A stretch of DNA of 64,000 nucleotides, taken from Saprospiraceae bacterium (GTDB lineage: Bacteria > Bacteroidota > Bacteroidia > Chitinophagales > Saprospiraceae). The translations under genes and the position numbers were made by a program. The stretch spans positions 1-64,000 of the forward strand of contig JAHDFP010000005.1 of NCBI GenBank assembly GCA_020628095.1, read 5' to 3'. Shown here in pieces: positions 18,673-27,954 of this stretch (position 1 is the stretch's first letter; each line of letters opens with the position of its first letter). Below the pieces are notes generated by a model. The model did no database searches. It was not told where the DNA came from and saw nothing but the letters and a program-made list of their open reading frames with translations.

Positions 18673-21600
18673 ATGCATCTAAAGTTAGTTTATTTCATCT
18701 CTATTATTTTCTTATTTGTCTCGTGTGGCACATCCAAGTATGCATCATATAGTGATAATGCTAAGGGTTGGGAGCAAAGAAAACCGCAATCTGATAAAGA
18801 ATTAATCCATTCGCTTTATCTGGTGGGTGATACGGGAGAATTAGATGACTTGTCCAAAAAACAAAATGATGTACTAGAGGCGCTCAAGCCAGAACTTATT
18901 AAAGCAACTGATAATACAAGTCTGGTATATCTGGGTGATAACATTTATCCGAAAGGACTACCTAAGAAAAAAGCCGAAAACAGAAAAGAAGCAGAGCATA
19001 TCATAGAGGCGCAACTAGAACTTGCAGCACTGCATAAGGGAATAACCTACTTTATACCAGGCAACCATGACTGGAACAAACATAAGGCTGGTGGAAGAAA
19101 GGCCATAAAGAGGCAAGAGGATTATATAGAGAAATATGGCAAAGAACATGATCTGGATATAAAATTTTATCCTAACAATGCTTGCGCTGATCCTAAAGTC
19201 GTCAAGATCAACAAGGATCTTGTTTTCATCTTTATCGATTCGCAGTGGTGGTTGCAGGATTGGTCCAAAGAAAGTAATATCAACAAAGGCTGCGATATAA
19301 AATCAAGGGGAGACTTCCTCAAAGTCTTGGAAGAAAAGTTCGTAGATCATAAAAACGATGAGATCGTCTTACTTATGCACCATCCCATGAGGACGCATGG
19401 AACGCATGGTGGATATTATAATCTAAGGCAGCATCTTTTCCCATTAACGGAACTGAAAGAAAAACTATGGATACCACTTCCTATCATTGGCTCTTTATAT
19501 CCTATCTATAGAAGGGTCTCAGGATCTAAGCAAGACTTGACCAATGTCCACAACCAAGAGCTTATACAGGGCATCGAAAAACTCATTAAAAAATTAAAGG
19601 TTAATATCCTTGTGGCCTCGGGACATGATCACGGCTTACAGTATTTTGATATAGGAAAATTAAAACACATTGTATCGGGCGCTGGTGGTAAAGTGGATTA
19701 TATACGCAGCGGTGGGAATGCAGAATTTGCCGTGGGCAAACGCGGATATGTGAAGGTGAACTTTTATGAAGACTTCGAGGCATGGGCGGAGTATTATATA
19801 GTAGATGACCAAGGTAACTCTGAGATCGCTTATAGGACACAGATCAGGGAACCAAGACCGGGATCAGTGGAAGAAGAAATAAAATATCCCAAGGTCACAA
19901 GTGCGACGAAAACCATAGCCGCAAACGAGGCATTTGCGGCAGGACCTATCAAGAAATTATTCTTGGGTTCTCAATATAGAGATATGTGGGCGACACCAGT
20001 CGAGGCGGAAGTCATTGACCTAGAAACAAAATTAGGAGGACTGACACCAATCAAGAAGGGTGGGGGCATGGCCTCCAATTCGTTGCGGATGGAAGTTGCT
20101 GATAAGAGACATTACATATTACGATCTATAAAGAAGGACTATACCAAATTAGTGCCTCCTGGATTTACCAATCTCAAAGTAATAGATGTATTGGCAGATC
20201 AGAATAGTGCTTCGCATCCCTATAACGCATTGGTCATACCACGTCTATCGCAGGCGGCGGGTGTATATTATACCTTACCTAAGTTAGTCTATCTGCAGCA
20301 CCAGAAAGGTTTGGGTAATTACAATAGTCAGTTTCCAGAAGAACTCTATTTGCTAGAAGAGAGACCGAGTGGAGACTGGAGTATGGCGGAGCAATTCGGG
20401 AATTCTGATGAGATCATAGGTTACTCTGACCTCTTGGATATATTAGCCGAAAAGAAAAACCAATTTATTGATCAAGAATGGGTATTGAAATCCAGAATGT
20501 TTGATCTATTCATACATGATTGGGACAGACACGATGATCAATGGCGATGGGCCAAATTTGAAGAAGATGGTAAAAACATATACAGGCCGATACCTAGAGA
20601 TCGGGATCAGGCGTTTTACAAATTTGTCGGTGTCATTCCTTGGTACTTAGCGCATTTTGTCAAGAAAAACTTCAAGACAATGAAGGGGGATCTTAAGGAT
20701 GTCAAAAATCAGGCATTCAATGCACGCCACTTTGATCGATATTTTCTTAATGATCTAGAATGGTCCGAGTGGGAGCCTATCATTAAAAAAATGCAAACGG
20801 ATATAACGGATGCGGACATTGATGAGGCGATGCTGGGGTTTCCGGAAGAAATAATGTCCTTGTATTTTGATGAAGAACTGGTGCGGCTTCTAAGAGAAAG
20901 AAGAGATAACCTTTTGAAAATTGGTAAAAGGTATTATAATTTTATCAGCAAGGAGGTAGAGATTACAGGTAGTAATAATGACAATGAGTTTGAGATCAAA
21001 AGATTCGATGATGGCAAAGTCAATGTTCAATATTTCGAACAATCTAAAAGTCTTGGAAAATTAAAGAAATACGACCGCACCTTCTATCCTGATGAGACTA
21101 AGGAAATCAGAATATATGGCTTGAGAGGAAAGGATGTATTTAATATAAGTGGTGCTAATAATTCCGCAATCAAAGTCAGAATCATAGGTGGCGAGGATGA
21201 TGATACCGTTATCAATGAGACGACGGATAAAAACGTATATGTCTATGACGAACCTAACGGTATAAGAACCGAAGGCAAGGTAATAGATAAAACCAGTCTT
21301 GATCTAGATATCAACGAGTATGACAGAAACGCATTTACCTACGATACTAATTTTCCATTTATTAGCATTGGCAATACCATCGATGATGGCTGGTGGCTGG
21401 GTGGATCTATTAACTGGGTGAAGCACGGCTGGAGAAGATCGCCGTACAAATCAAAGAACAACTTGTCGTTCAGTCTAGCGCCCGGTAGTCGTAATGCACT
21501 GCAGTTAGCGATAGGATCGCACATGCCAGACCGCATAGGCAAATTAGATTTAGTACCGAAACTTAGCATCAATTATCCTCATTATGAAAATTACTTTGGA

Positions 21601-22380
21601 CTTGGAAACGAAAGTGAATATAATGTTGGTCTGCCAATAGAATACAATTGGGTGAGGATGCGTGATATAGATGTAGAACCATTACTACGTGCTAACCTGG
21701 GACGAGCCATGCAAGTAGATTTTGGTCCTGTCTATCAATATAGAAGGGTTCTCAATACGGAAGGCAGAGTTAGCGAAGATGATGGTCTTGGATTTGATCA
21801 AGAGACTTTTGATGCGCGTAATTATATCGGAGGAAAAGTAAATTTTTCTATTGACGTCGTGGATAGACGTTCTTTTCCAACCAATGGATTTGTGCTTAAT
21901 GCTTCTTATACCGCCTTATACGAGACTGGTAAAGATGAGCAAGTTGGTAGTATAGACCTAGTAACAAGTCAATATTTCAAGCTCCTCAAAAAGCCAAGGC
22001 TAATTCTTGCCAACCAATTTGGTTATCACAGAACGATGGGAGATCGTCAGTTTTATCATCACCCTGGGATAGGAAACCTGAGAGGCCTCAGAGGATATCG
22101 TAACGAGAGGTTCAGAGGTGAAAGTGCGATATACCATAATATAGATATCAGGATGAGTTTGTTTTCGTGGAATAACAACATTATCCCTATGGATATTGGT
22201 CTGACAGGAGGGTATGATTACGGTCGCGTAAAAATGTCGAATGATGCAACTAACCAATGGCGAAATAGCAAAACCATTGGTCTTTGGTTCGATGTATTGG
22301 GTGTTATAGTCATGCAACCATATTACTCATTCAATGATGAGCAAAATACCTTTAGTTTATTGACAGGTTTTAGTTTTTAA
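18673..22380 (+). CDS. Calcineurin-like phosphoesterase / conserved central domain / Omp85-type (bacterial surface antigen) outer-membrane barrel fusion
   Basis: Lipobox FVSCGTS; LVGDTGE..YLGDNIYP..PGNHDWNK..HHPMRTHG..SGHDHGLQ; central HDWDRHDDQWRW..PRDRDQAF; C-term FSIDVVDRRSFPTNGFVLNASY and barrel strands. Confidence 0.85.
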   Translation: MHLKLVYFISIIFLFVSCGTSKYASYSDNAKGWEQRKPQSDKELIHSLYLVGDTGELDDLSKKQNDVLEALKPELIKATDNTSLVYLGDNIYPKGLPKKKAENRKEAEHIIEAQLELAALHKGITYFIPGNHDWNKHKAGGRKAIKRQEDYIEKYGKEHDLDIKFYPNNACADPKVVKINKDLVFIFIDSQWWLQDWSKESNINKGCDIKSRGDFLKVLEEKFVDHKNDEIVLLMHHPMRTHGTHGGYYNLRQHLFPLTELKEKLWIPLPIIGSLYPIYRRVSGSKQDLTNVHNQELIQGIEKLIKKLKVNILVASGHDHGLQYFDIGKLKHIVSGAGGKVDYIRSGGNAEFAVGKRGYVKVNFYEDFEAWAEYYIVDDQGNSEIAYRTQIREPRPGSVEEEIKYPKVTSATKTIAANEAFAAGPIKKLFLGSQYRDMWATPVEAEVIDLETKLGGLTPIKKGGGMASNSLRMEVADKRHYILRSIKKDYTKLVPPGFTNLKVIDVLADQNSASHPYNALVIPRLSQAAGVYYTLPKLVYLQHQKGLGNYNSQFPEELYLLEERPSGDWSMAEQFGNSDEIIGYSDLLDILAEKKNQFIDQEWVLKSRMFDLFIHDWDRHDDQWRWAKFEEDGKNIYRPIPRDRDQAFYKFVGVIPWYLAHFVKKNFKTMKGDLKDVKNQAFNARHFDRYFLNDLEWSEWEPIIKKMQTDITDADIDEAMLGFPEEIMSLYFDEELVRLLRERRDNLLKIGKRYYNFISKEVEITGSNNDNEFEIKRFDDGKVNVQYFEQSKSLGKLKKYDRTFYPDETKEIRIYGLRGKDVFNISGANNSAIKVRIIGGEDDDTVINETTDKNVYVYDEPNGIRTEGKVIDKTSLDLDINEYDRNAFTYDTNFPFISIGNTIDDGWWLGGSINWVKHGWRRSPYKSKNNLSFSLAPGSRNALQLAIGSHMPDRIGKLDLVPKLSINYPHYENYFGLGNESEYNVGLPIEYNWVRMRDIDVEPLLRANLGRAMQVDFGPVYQYRRVLNTEGRVSEDDGLGFDQETFDARNYIGGKVNFSIDVVDRRSFPTNGFVLNASYTALYETGKDEQVGSIDLVTSQYFKLLKKPRLILANQFGYHRTMGDRQFYHHPGIGNLRGLRGYRNERFRGESAIYHNIDIRMSLFSWNNNIIPMDIGLTGGYDYGRVKMSNDATNQWRNSKTIGLWFDVLGVIVMQPYYSFNDEQNTFSLLTGFSF

Positions 22381-22405
22381 AGTAAAATATACTAAGCGAT
22401 TAGAC

Positions 22406-23116
22406 TTACTTTTCTGCGACTAGGATATAAGAATAATCCAGAGAGGTGTCATCTGAGATAAAACTGCTGTATCCCGCTTGTTCTATCTCTTTTTCGAGTG
22501 AATGTAAAGGGACGCGTTGTTCGGTAGGTGGTGGATTGATGGAAGGGTCTATTCTTTTGTATTTGAAATCAACAATAACTAACTGACCATTGTCTTTGAG
22601 TTTTGACTTTAGGTTGGATAGGTAATCGAGACGATTTTCGAAATATGTTACAGTATTGACAATGAGTATGATATCAACTTCGTCATCTTTGAGTAAGGGG
22701 TCATTAGCTAATGATAACCGCGTCTCAAATCTCTCATCGAAATTGCTTTCTGTCTCCATCTTTATCATCTTCAGTAGATTAAGAGATTCTATCATCTCAG
22801 GGTCTATGTCGATGGCGATGACTTTTTTGGCCTTTTCATTGGCGAGGGCGAAAGAAAAATAACCTAATCCTGCACCGATGTCGGCAATAACCTTTTCTTG
22901 TATATTGCCCATCTTACTGATGACCACATCGGGTTTTTGCCAGTAATCTCTGGTATCTGTTTCTTCTTCTTGGTTAAGCTCTGTGGTAGTGAGAGGCTGT
23001 GGCCTATCTTCTTTTCTGCTGGTATGATCTGGTACACAACTGATCACTAAGATAGAGGCCATGATGCCGAGCCATAGTGGTCTAAGTAGGTTATTGCTGG
23101 ATTTGATCATTTTCAT
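22406..23116 (-). CDS. Class I SAM-dependent methyltransferase, lipoprotein-like N-terminus
   Basis: VIADIGAGLGYFSFALANEKAKKVIAIDIDPEM; N-term VISCVPD. Confidence 0.8.
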   Translation of the reverse strand: MKMIKSSNNLLRPLWLGIMASILVISCVPDHTSRKEDRPQPLTTTELNQEEETDTRDYWQKPDVVISKMGNIQEKVIADIGAGLGYFSFALANEKAKKVIAIDIDPEMIESLNLLKMIKMETESNFDERFETRLSLANDPLLKDDEVDIILIVNTVTYFENRLDYLSNLKSKLKDNGQLVIVDFKYKRIDPSINPPPTEQRVPLHSLEKEIEQAGYSSFISDDTSLDYSYILVAEK

Positions 23117-24568
23117 TCAACAATAAAAATAAATATCTCTGATTAGTTTGTCTAATTTTGATCTAATGACTTTTCCTTTGGCGCTATATCCATTGACTAT
23201 TATGCAGAAACTTATCCATTTTCCAGATTTGGCTCTAACGACTCCTGTATAAGATTGCACAGACTCCATTGATCCGCTTTTGAGCCAGACGTTACCTTTG
23301 GCTTTTGATCCCGAAAACATACTTTTTACAGTGCCAGAGTAACCTCCTCTGGGTAAGTATTTTATAATTTTTTCTATTTCTAATTTATTAGTTAGTGCGG
23401 ATAGGAATTTGGCCAGAGCATAGCTTGATACCTTGTTTCGAGCGGATAAGCCACTGCCATCCATGATAATTTGGTCAGATTCTCTGGCTGATGCTTTTTT
23501 CAGCTCTTTGCGCACGATATTGATGCCATTTTGACCACTGCCCATTCCTCTTTTCTTGAGACCTATCATTTTGAGGATCGCTTCTGTATAGAGGTTATTA
23601 CTTTCAAAATTGGCACGTCTTACGATTTTAGATAGGGTAGGAGATTGCAGTGTGAGCAAGTGATTTGTTTCTGATACTTTGACTGACTCAAAGGAGGTTT
23701 CGTATCCCTGGTTTTTAATCTTTTTGTCTGTCAATTCCTGACTGACTCGATAGGCTAAAAACATAGGTGGGTCAGGTATGGACCCTTTGATCGTAAAAAG
23801 TGTAGAGCCTTGCGGTATCGTACCGACTATACGCTTATAGTAATTATATGGTCCACCGAATATGTATGCCTGATCTCCTGTGTGCGCGCTATCCACAGTT
23901 ATTTCATTGGATAGATTTAGTTTAGGAATATTGGGATATGTGCTATGTATACGTGGGCGCGTTCCGATTTTATCGCGTTTATCAAAGTGGATGGCATATT
24001 GGTTTTCTGTTACATTAATACCCCATGCCCCTGTCGCATAGTAATTACCCAAGTCATTCCATTGCCAGGTTGGCGCGATAGGGTAGCTATCGAATATGGA
24101 TTCGTCGGCAATCACTTTGCCATCTATGCATGTGATACCTGCTTTTTGTATACTGGTAATGATAGCTGTCACTAATGGTTTCAATCCCAATACTTCATCA
24201 AATTTGGTACTCCCTAAGGTCGGATCGCCTCCGCCTTTTATAATAATGTCGCCTTTCAGAGTGCCGTCGGCCTGTATCTTTCCTTTGTAATATATTTTGG
24301 TCTCGAATCGATAAGACGACCCTAGTGTATGTAAGCCCGTCATTGTTGTCAATAACTTGAGCGATGAGGCGGGGGTCAATACTTTGTGAGGTCTGTGGCT
24401 GGCGAGGAGTTCTTGCGACTCTATATCCACTATGGACAATGTGATATTACTTGCTCTGAATAAGTCAGAGGCTAAATGTCTCTCTATCTTAACCTGTAAG
24501 TCCTCATAACTGCTCTGCGCACTGATCGAATAACTAGCTAATAACAATATGAGGGTAAAGAATCTCAT
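23117..24568 (-). CDS. dacB: D-alanyl-D-alanine carboxypeptidase/endopeptidase (PBP4 family)
   Basis: LTPASSLKLLT (SxxK), DGSGLSARNKVS (SxN), WLKSGSMESVQSYTG (KSG). Confidence 0.92.
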   Translation of the reverse strand: MRFFTLILLLASYSISAQSSYEDLQVKIERHLASDLFRASNITLSIVDIESQELLASHRPHKVLTPASSLKLLTTMTGLHTLGSSYRFETKIYYKGKIQADGTLKGDIIIKGGGDPTLGSTKFDEVLGLKPLVTAIITSIQKAGITCIDGKVIADESIFDSYPIAPTWQWNDLGNYYATGAWGINVTENQYAIHFDKRDKIGTRPRIHSTYPNIPKLNLSNEITVDSAHTGDQAYIFGGPYNYYKRIVGTIPQGSTLFTIKGSIPDPPMFLAYRVSQELTDKKIKNQGYETSFESVKVSETNHLLTLQSPTLSKIVRRANFESNNLYTEAILKMIGLKKRGMGSGQNGINIVRKELKKASARESDQIIMDGSGLSARNKVSSYALAKFLSALTNKLEIEKIIKYLPRGGYSGTVKSMFSGSKAKGNVWLKSGSMESVQSYTGVVRAKSGKWISFCIIVNGYSAKGKVIRSKLDKLIRDIYFYC

Positions 24569-24630
24569 ATTATAAAAATAACATATTACGATTAAATGTA
24601 ATATATAAGATAGACTTATTAGGGATAGAT

Positions 24631-25587
24631 TTATTCTACTTCTACTCCTATGTGAAATAAGGCGTCGCCATGATTGACCACGGAGGCATTGTTATGGCCT
24701 ATGATGTACCCATCATTTTTAGCAGTGACTTTCACAGATTTTTGACCGTAGGGATCATTGATCGTTCCTAGGACTTCTCCCTTTTTGACATAATTACCAG
24801 ATTTTTTATCCCAGATAAATATGCCAGAATAAGAGGCTCTTATCCATGAGGACTTTTCTATGACGATGGGTTTGATGGCGGTCTCGGGTGAGGCTGATAT
24901 GAGTCCCAGATGACTTAGGCACCTTAACGCTCCTTCCAGTCCTGATTGTATGACGGAGTTATTGATACGGGCAGATTCTCCGCCTTCGTAGACGATGGTA
25001 GGTATTTTCAGTGATCTAGCTGTCTTTCTCAGAGACTTAGGGATAAGACCACTTTTTATTATGAAAGCTGGATTAAATACCTTGGCTAATTCGGCAGCCG
25101 TTTGGTCGCTTTTAGTATAACGCACCTGCGGATAATTATAACGCAGATCACCACCAGTATGAAAGTCCAGAATGTAATCTACATGCGGAAAAATGTTCTT
25201 AGTCAGTGTGCTGGCAATGCGCGAGGCGAGCGATCCATTTTTATTACCTGGAAAACTTCTATTGACATCTTTACCATCAGGTACATATCTATTAAAAGTA
25301 ACGAAGCCATAGACATTGAGTAAAGGAACGACAATGATAGTTCCCTTATGAATGTTGTGGAGATGATTCTGAGCTAGCAATCGACGGACGATTTCTATAC
25401 CATTGATCTCATCACCATGTACGCCAGCTAATATTAAGACCTTAGGTCCTGGCTGCTTTGCCCTCATAATATGGGCTTGGATACTTATGCGTGTATCAGA
25501 AGGCAGTCGACCTACATTCAATCTTAGCACACCTGATTCTCCAGGCAAAAATGCCTGCTTATCTATAATAAGTTCTTCTTTATTCAT
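24631..25587 (-). CDS. Succinylglutamate desuccinylase/aspartoacylase family (AstE-like) protein
   Basis: VLILAGVHGDEINGIEIVRRL, DGKDVNRSFPG, DYILDFHTGG zinc-carboxypeptidase-like motifs. Confidence 0.85.
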   Translation of the reverse strand: MNKEELIIDKQAFLPGESGVLRLNVGRLPSDTRISIQAHIMRAKQPGPKVLILAGVHGDEINGIEIVRRLLAQNHLHNIHKGTIIVVPLLNVYGFVTFNRYVPDGKDVNRSFPGNKNGSLASRIASTLTKNIFPHVDYILDFHTGGDLRYNYPQVRYTKSDQTAAELAKVFNPAFIIKSGLIPKSLRKTARSLKIPTIVYEGGESARINNSVIQSGLEGALRCLSHLGLISASPETAIKPIVIEKSSWIRASYSGIFIWDKKSGNYVKKGEVLGTINDPYGQKSVKVTAKNDGYIIGHNNASVVNHGDALFHIGVEVE

Positions 25588-25590
25588 GCA

Positions 25591-26481
25591 TTATACTGGT
25601 TGTCCAGCGGCAACTTGTCTCTCTATAAAACTAATGATCTTCCCTGCTATATCTACTTTGGTGGTCGTTTCTATGCCTTCGAGTCCAGGGCTGGCGTTGA
25701 CCTCTAGTATAAGCGGACCTCTTGACGATCTCAGCATATCGACACCTGCGATTTTGAGTCCGAGGTATTCTGCGGCCTTCAGAGCAACGTCTTTTTCTTG
25801 ATCGGAGATGGCCTCGATTCGTGATGTTCCACCACGATGCAGATTGGATCTAAAGTCACCTTCTCTTGCTGTACGTTTCATAGATCCTATAACTTCTCCA
25901 TCCACGACGAATATACGCACATCACTTCCTTTGGACTCACCTATGTATTCTTGCATCATAGACTTTTGTCTATTTCTGTTGAATGCCTCTAGTATAGATT
26001 CCGCTTGATTTCTATTTTCTGCGAGTACGACACCGATACCATGAGTTCCATTTATCAGTTTGATAACGACGCTTTCATTACTAAATTTCTCTAGTAGGCT
26101 GCTGTACATATAATGATTATTGGACATGATGGTCTTAGGTACATCTAGCCCTTTAGAGCCTAATAGTTGCAGACAACTCAGCTTGTCCCGTGCCTTAAGT
26201 AAGGCATCCGAACTGAGACTCGTAAATATCCCTTTCTCCTCAAACTGTCTAATCACCGCAGCACCATAGACCGTATAAGAAGCACCGATACGAGGAATAA
26301 TGGCATCAATGTCTCTGATAACCTGACCATGATATGACACGGTAAGATTGTCTTTTTCTATGATCAGATCGCAATTGTTATAATCTATTATTCTTACGAA
26401 ATGATGCTTGGCTCTGGCGGCACGTACTAGGGATTGGGTACTATATAAGGCGGGATTCCTAGATAAGATGGCGATATTCAT
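25591..26481 (-). CDS. rimK: RimK family alpha-L-glutamate ligase
   Basis: ATP-grasp; VVIKLINGTHGIGVVLAE, QEYIGESKGSDVRIFVVDGEVIGSMKR, LEVNASPGLEGIE. Confidence 0.92.
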   Translation of the reverse strand: MNIAILSRNPALYSTQSLVRAARAKHHFVRIIDYNNCDLIIEKDNLTVSYHGQVIRDIDAIIPRIGASYTVYGAAVIRQFEEKGIFTSLSSDALLKARDKLSCLQLLGSKGLDVPKTIMSNNHYMYSSLLEKFSNESVVIKLINGTHGIGVVLAENRNQAESILEAFNRNRQKSMMQEYIGESKGSDVRIFVVDGEVIGSMKRTAREGDFRSNLHRGGTSRIEAISDQEKDVALKAAEYLGLKIAGVDMLRSSRGPLILEVNASPGLEGIETTTKVDIAGKIISFIERQVAAGQPV

Positions 26482-26648
26482 AATACCTTATGATTTTATA
26501 TATTCTTTAGACGTAGAAATTATTAAATAATCACAGATACAATCAGTCATTTTTTCAAAAAAGAATAAATTAACTGTTCTTAAAGAATTTGCTAATTATA
26601 GAACAAAATCTAATCCAAGTCTATAGTTTTTGACTAATTTGTTAGAAT

Positions 26649-27941
26649 ATGACTGCTGACTCACCTGTTATAAAAAACAATAAGAAAACCATCAATGGCT
26701 GGGCCATGTACGATTGGGCCAATTCTGCTTTTAATCTTGTGATTACGACGGCAGTCTTTCCACCTTTTTTTGTGGCTGTTGCACCAGAGTTAGTCGATGT
26801 ACTCGGTATGCAGATAAAGAGTAGTGCTCTGTATTCTTATGCCATATCTATTTCTTACCTCATATTATCTGTGGCATTGATAGCCTTATCTGGTATTGCG
26901 GATGCCGGTGGTTATAGAAAGTTGTTTCTCAAAATATTCACAACAATGGGGGCGTTGAGTTGTGCGGCTCTGTACTTATTTGATGGTCCTGATATGACCC
27001 TGATGGCAATTTTGTTTTTCATTTTTGCCTTGCTTGGTTTTGGGATGAGTTTAGTTTTTTATAATTCTTTCTTACCCGATATTGCGACTGAGGACAAGCA
27101 TGATTATGTGAGTGCCAAAGGCTATACCTATGGCTATATCGGATCAGTCATATTACTAGTTGTCATATTGACACTTATTCAGTTCAAAAGTTCATTTGGA
27201 TTTGAGTCTGATGCCATACCTATAAGGATAGGATTTGTTCTTGTCGGTGTTTGGTGGTTTGTATTTGGTTTTTACTCGATCAGCAAATTGCCGATAGACA
27301 AGAAAGGGACCTTGGGAGATTCTGTTTTTTCGGAGGGGCTATCAAAACTGAAAACGGTCGGAAGACAAATATGGTGGGATAAGAATAAAGTGAAATTTCT
27401 TATGTCTTACTTTTCGTATATCGGTGGAGTTAACATCGTCATATATCTCGCGAGTATTTTCGCCAAAGAAGAGCTGGCGTTCGAAAGTAACGAATTGATT
27501 ATCCTCATACTGATGATGCAATTTTTGGCGGCCATCGGTGCTTTTCTATTTGCCTTTGTATCCAAAAAGTTTGGTAACAAAATATCTATAGGTGTGCAAT
27601 TAGTGATATGGGTGATTATCTGTGTCTGCTCTTATTTCGTATATGGAAAAGCTAATTTTTATATTCTTTCTGTTTTCGTGGGATTGGTTTTTGGAGGGAT
27701 ACAGTCGCTTTCGCGGTCGACGTATTCTAAGATGATCGATGACCCTGATATTCCTCTGTCATCGTACTTTAGTTTTTATCAGATTGTAACTTATTTAGGT
27801 ATCGTGGTGGCCACATTCATATTCGGCATGGTGGAGCAGATAACTCAGAATATGAGGTACTCGGTGCTGACGACGACGATATTTTTCATCATTGGATTAC
27901 TGATATTATTCACGGTTTCTTTTAAGAAAAAAACGGCTTAA
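26649..27941 (+). CDS. UMF1/Atg22-like MFS transporter
   Basis: INGWAMYDWANSAFNLVITTAVFPPFF, 12-TM-like hydrophobic profile, GGIQSLSRSTYSKMI. Confidence 0.88.
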   Translation: MTADSPVIKNNKKTINGWAMYDWANSAFNLVITTAVFPPFFVAVAPELVDVLGMQIKSSALYSYAISISYLILSVALIALSGIADAGGYRKLFLKIFTTMGALSCAALYLFDGPDMTLMAILFFIFALLGFGMSLVFYNSFLPDIATEDKHDYVSAKGYTYGYIGSVILLVVILTLIQFKSSFGFESDAIPIRIGFVLVGVWWFVFGFYSISKLPIDKKGTLGDSVFSEGLSKLKTVGRQIWWDKNKVKFLMSYFSYIGGVNIVIYLASIFAKEELAFESNELIILILMMQFLAAIGAFLFAFVSKKFGNKISIGVQLVIWVIICVCSYFVYGKANFYILSVFVGLVFGGIQSLSRSTYSKMIDDPDIPLSSYFSFYQIVTYLGIVVATFIFGMVEQITQNMRYSVLTTTIFFIIGLLILFTVSFKKKTA

Positions 27942-27954
27942 ATAGTCTCACTAA

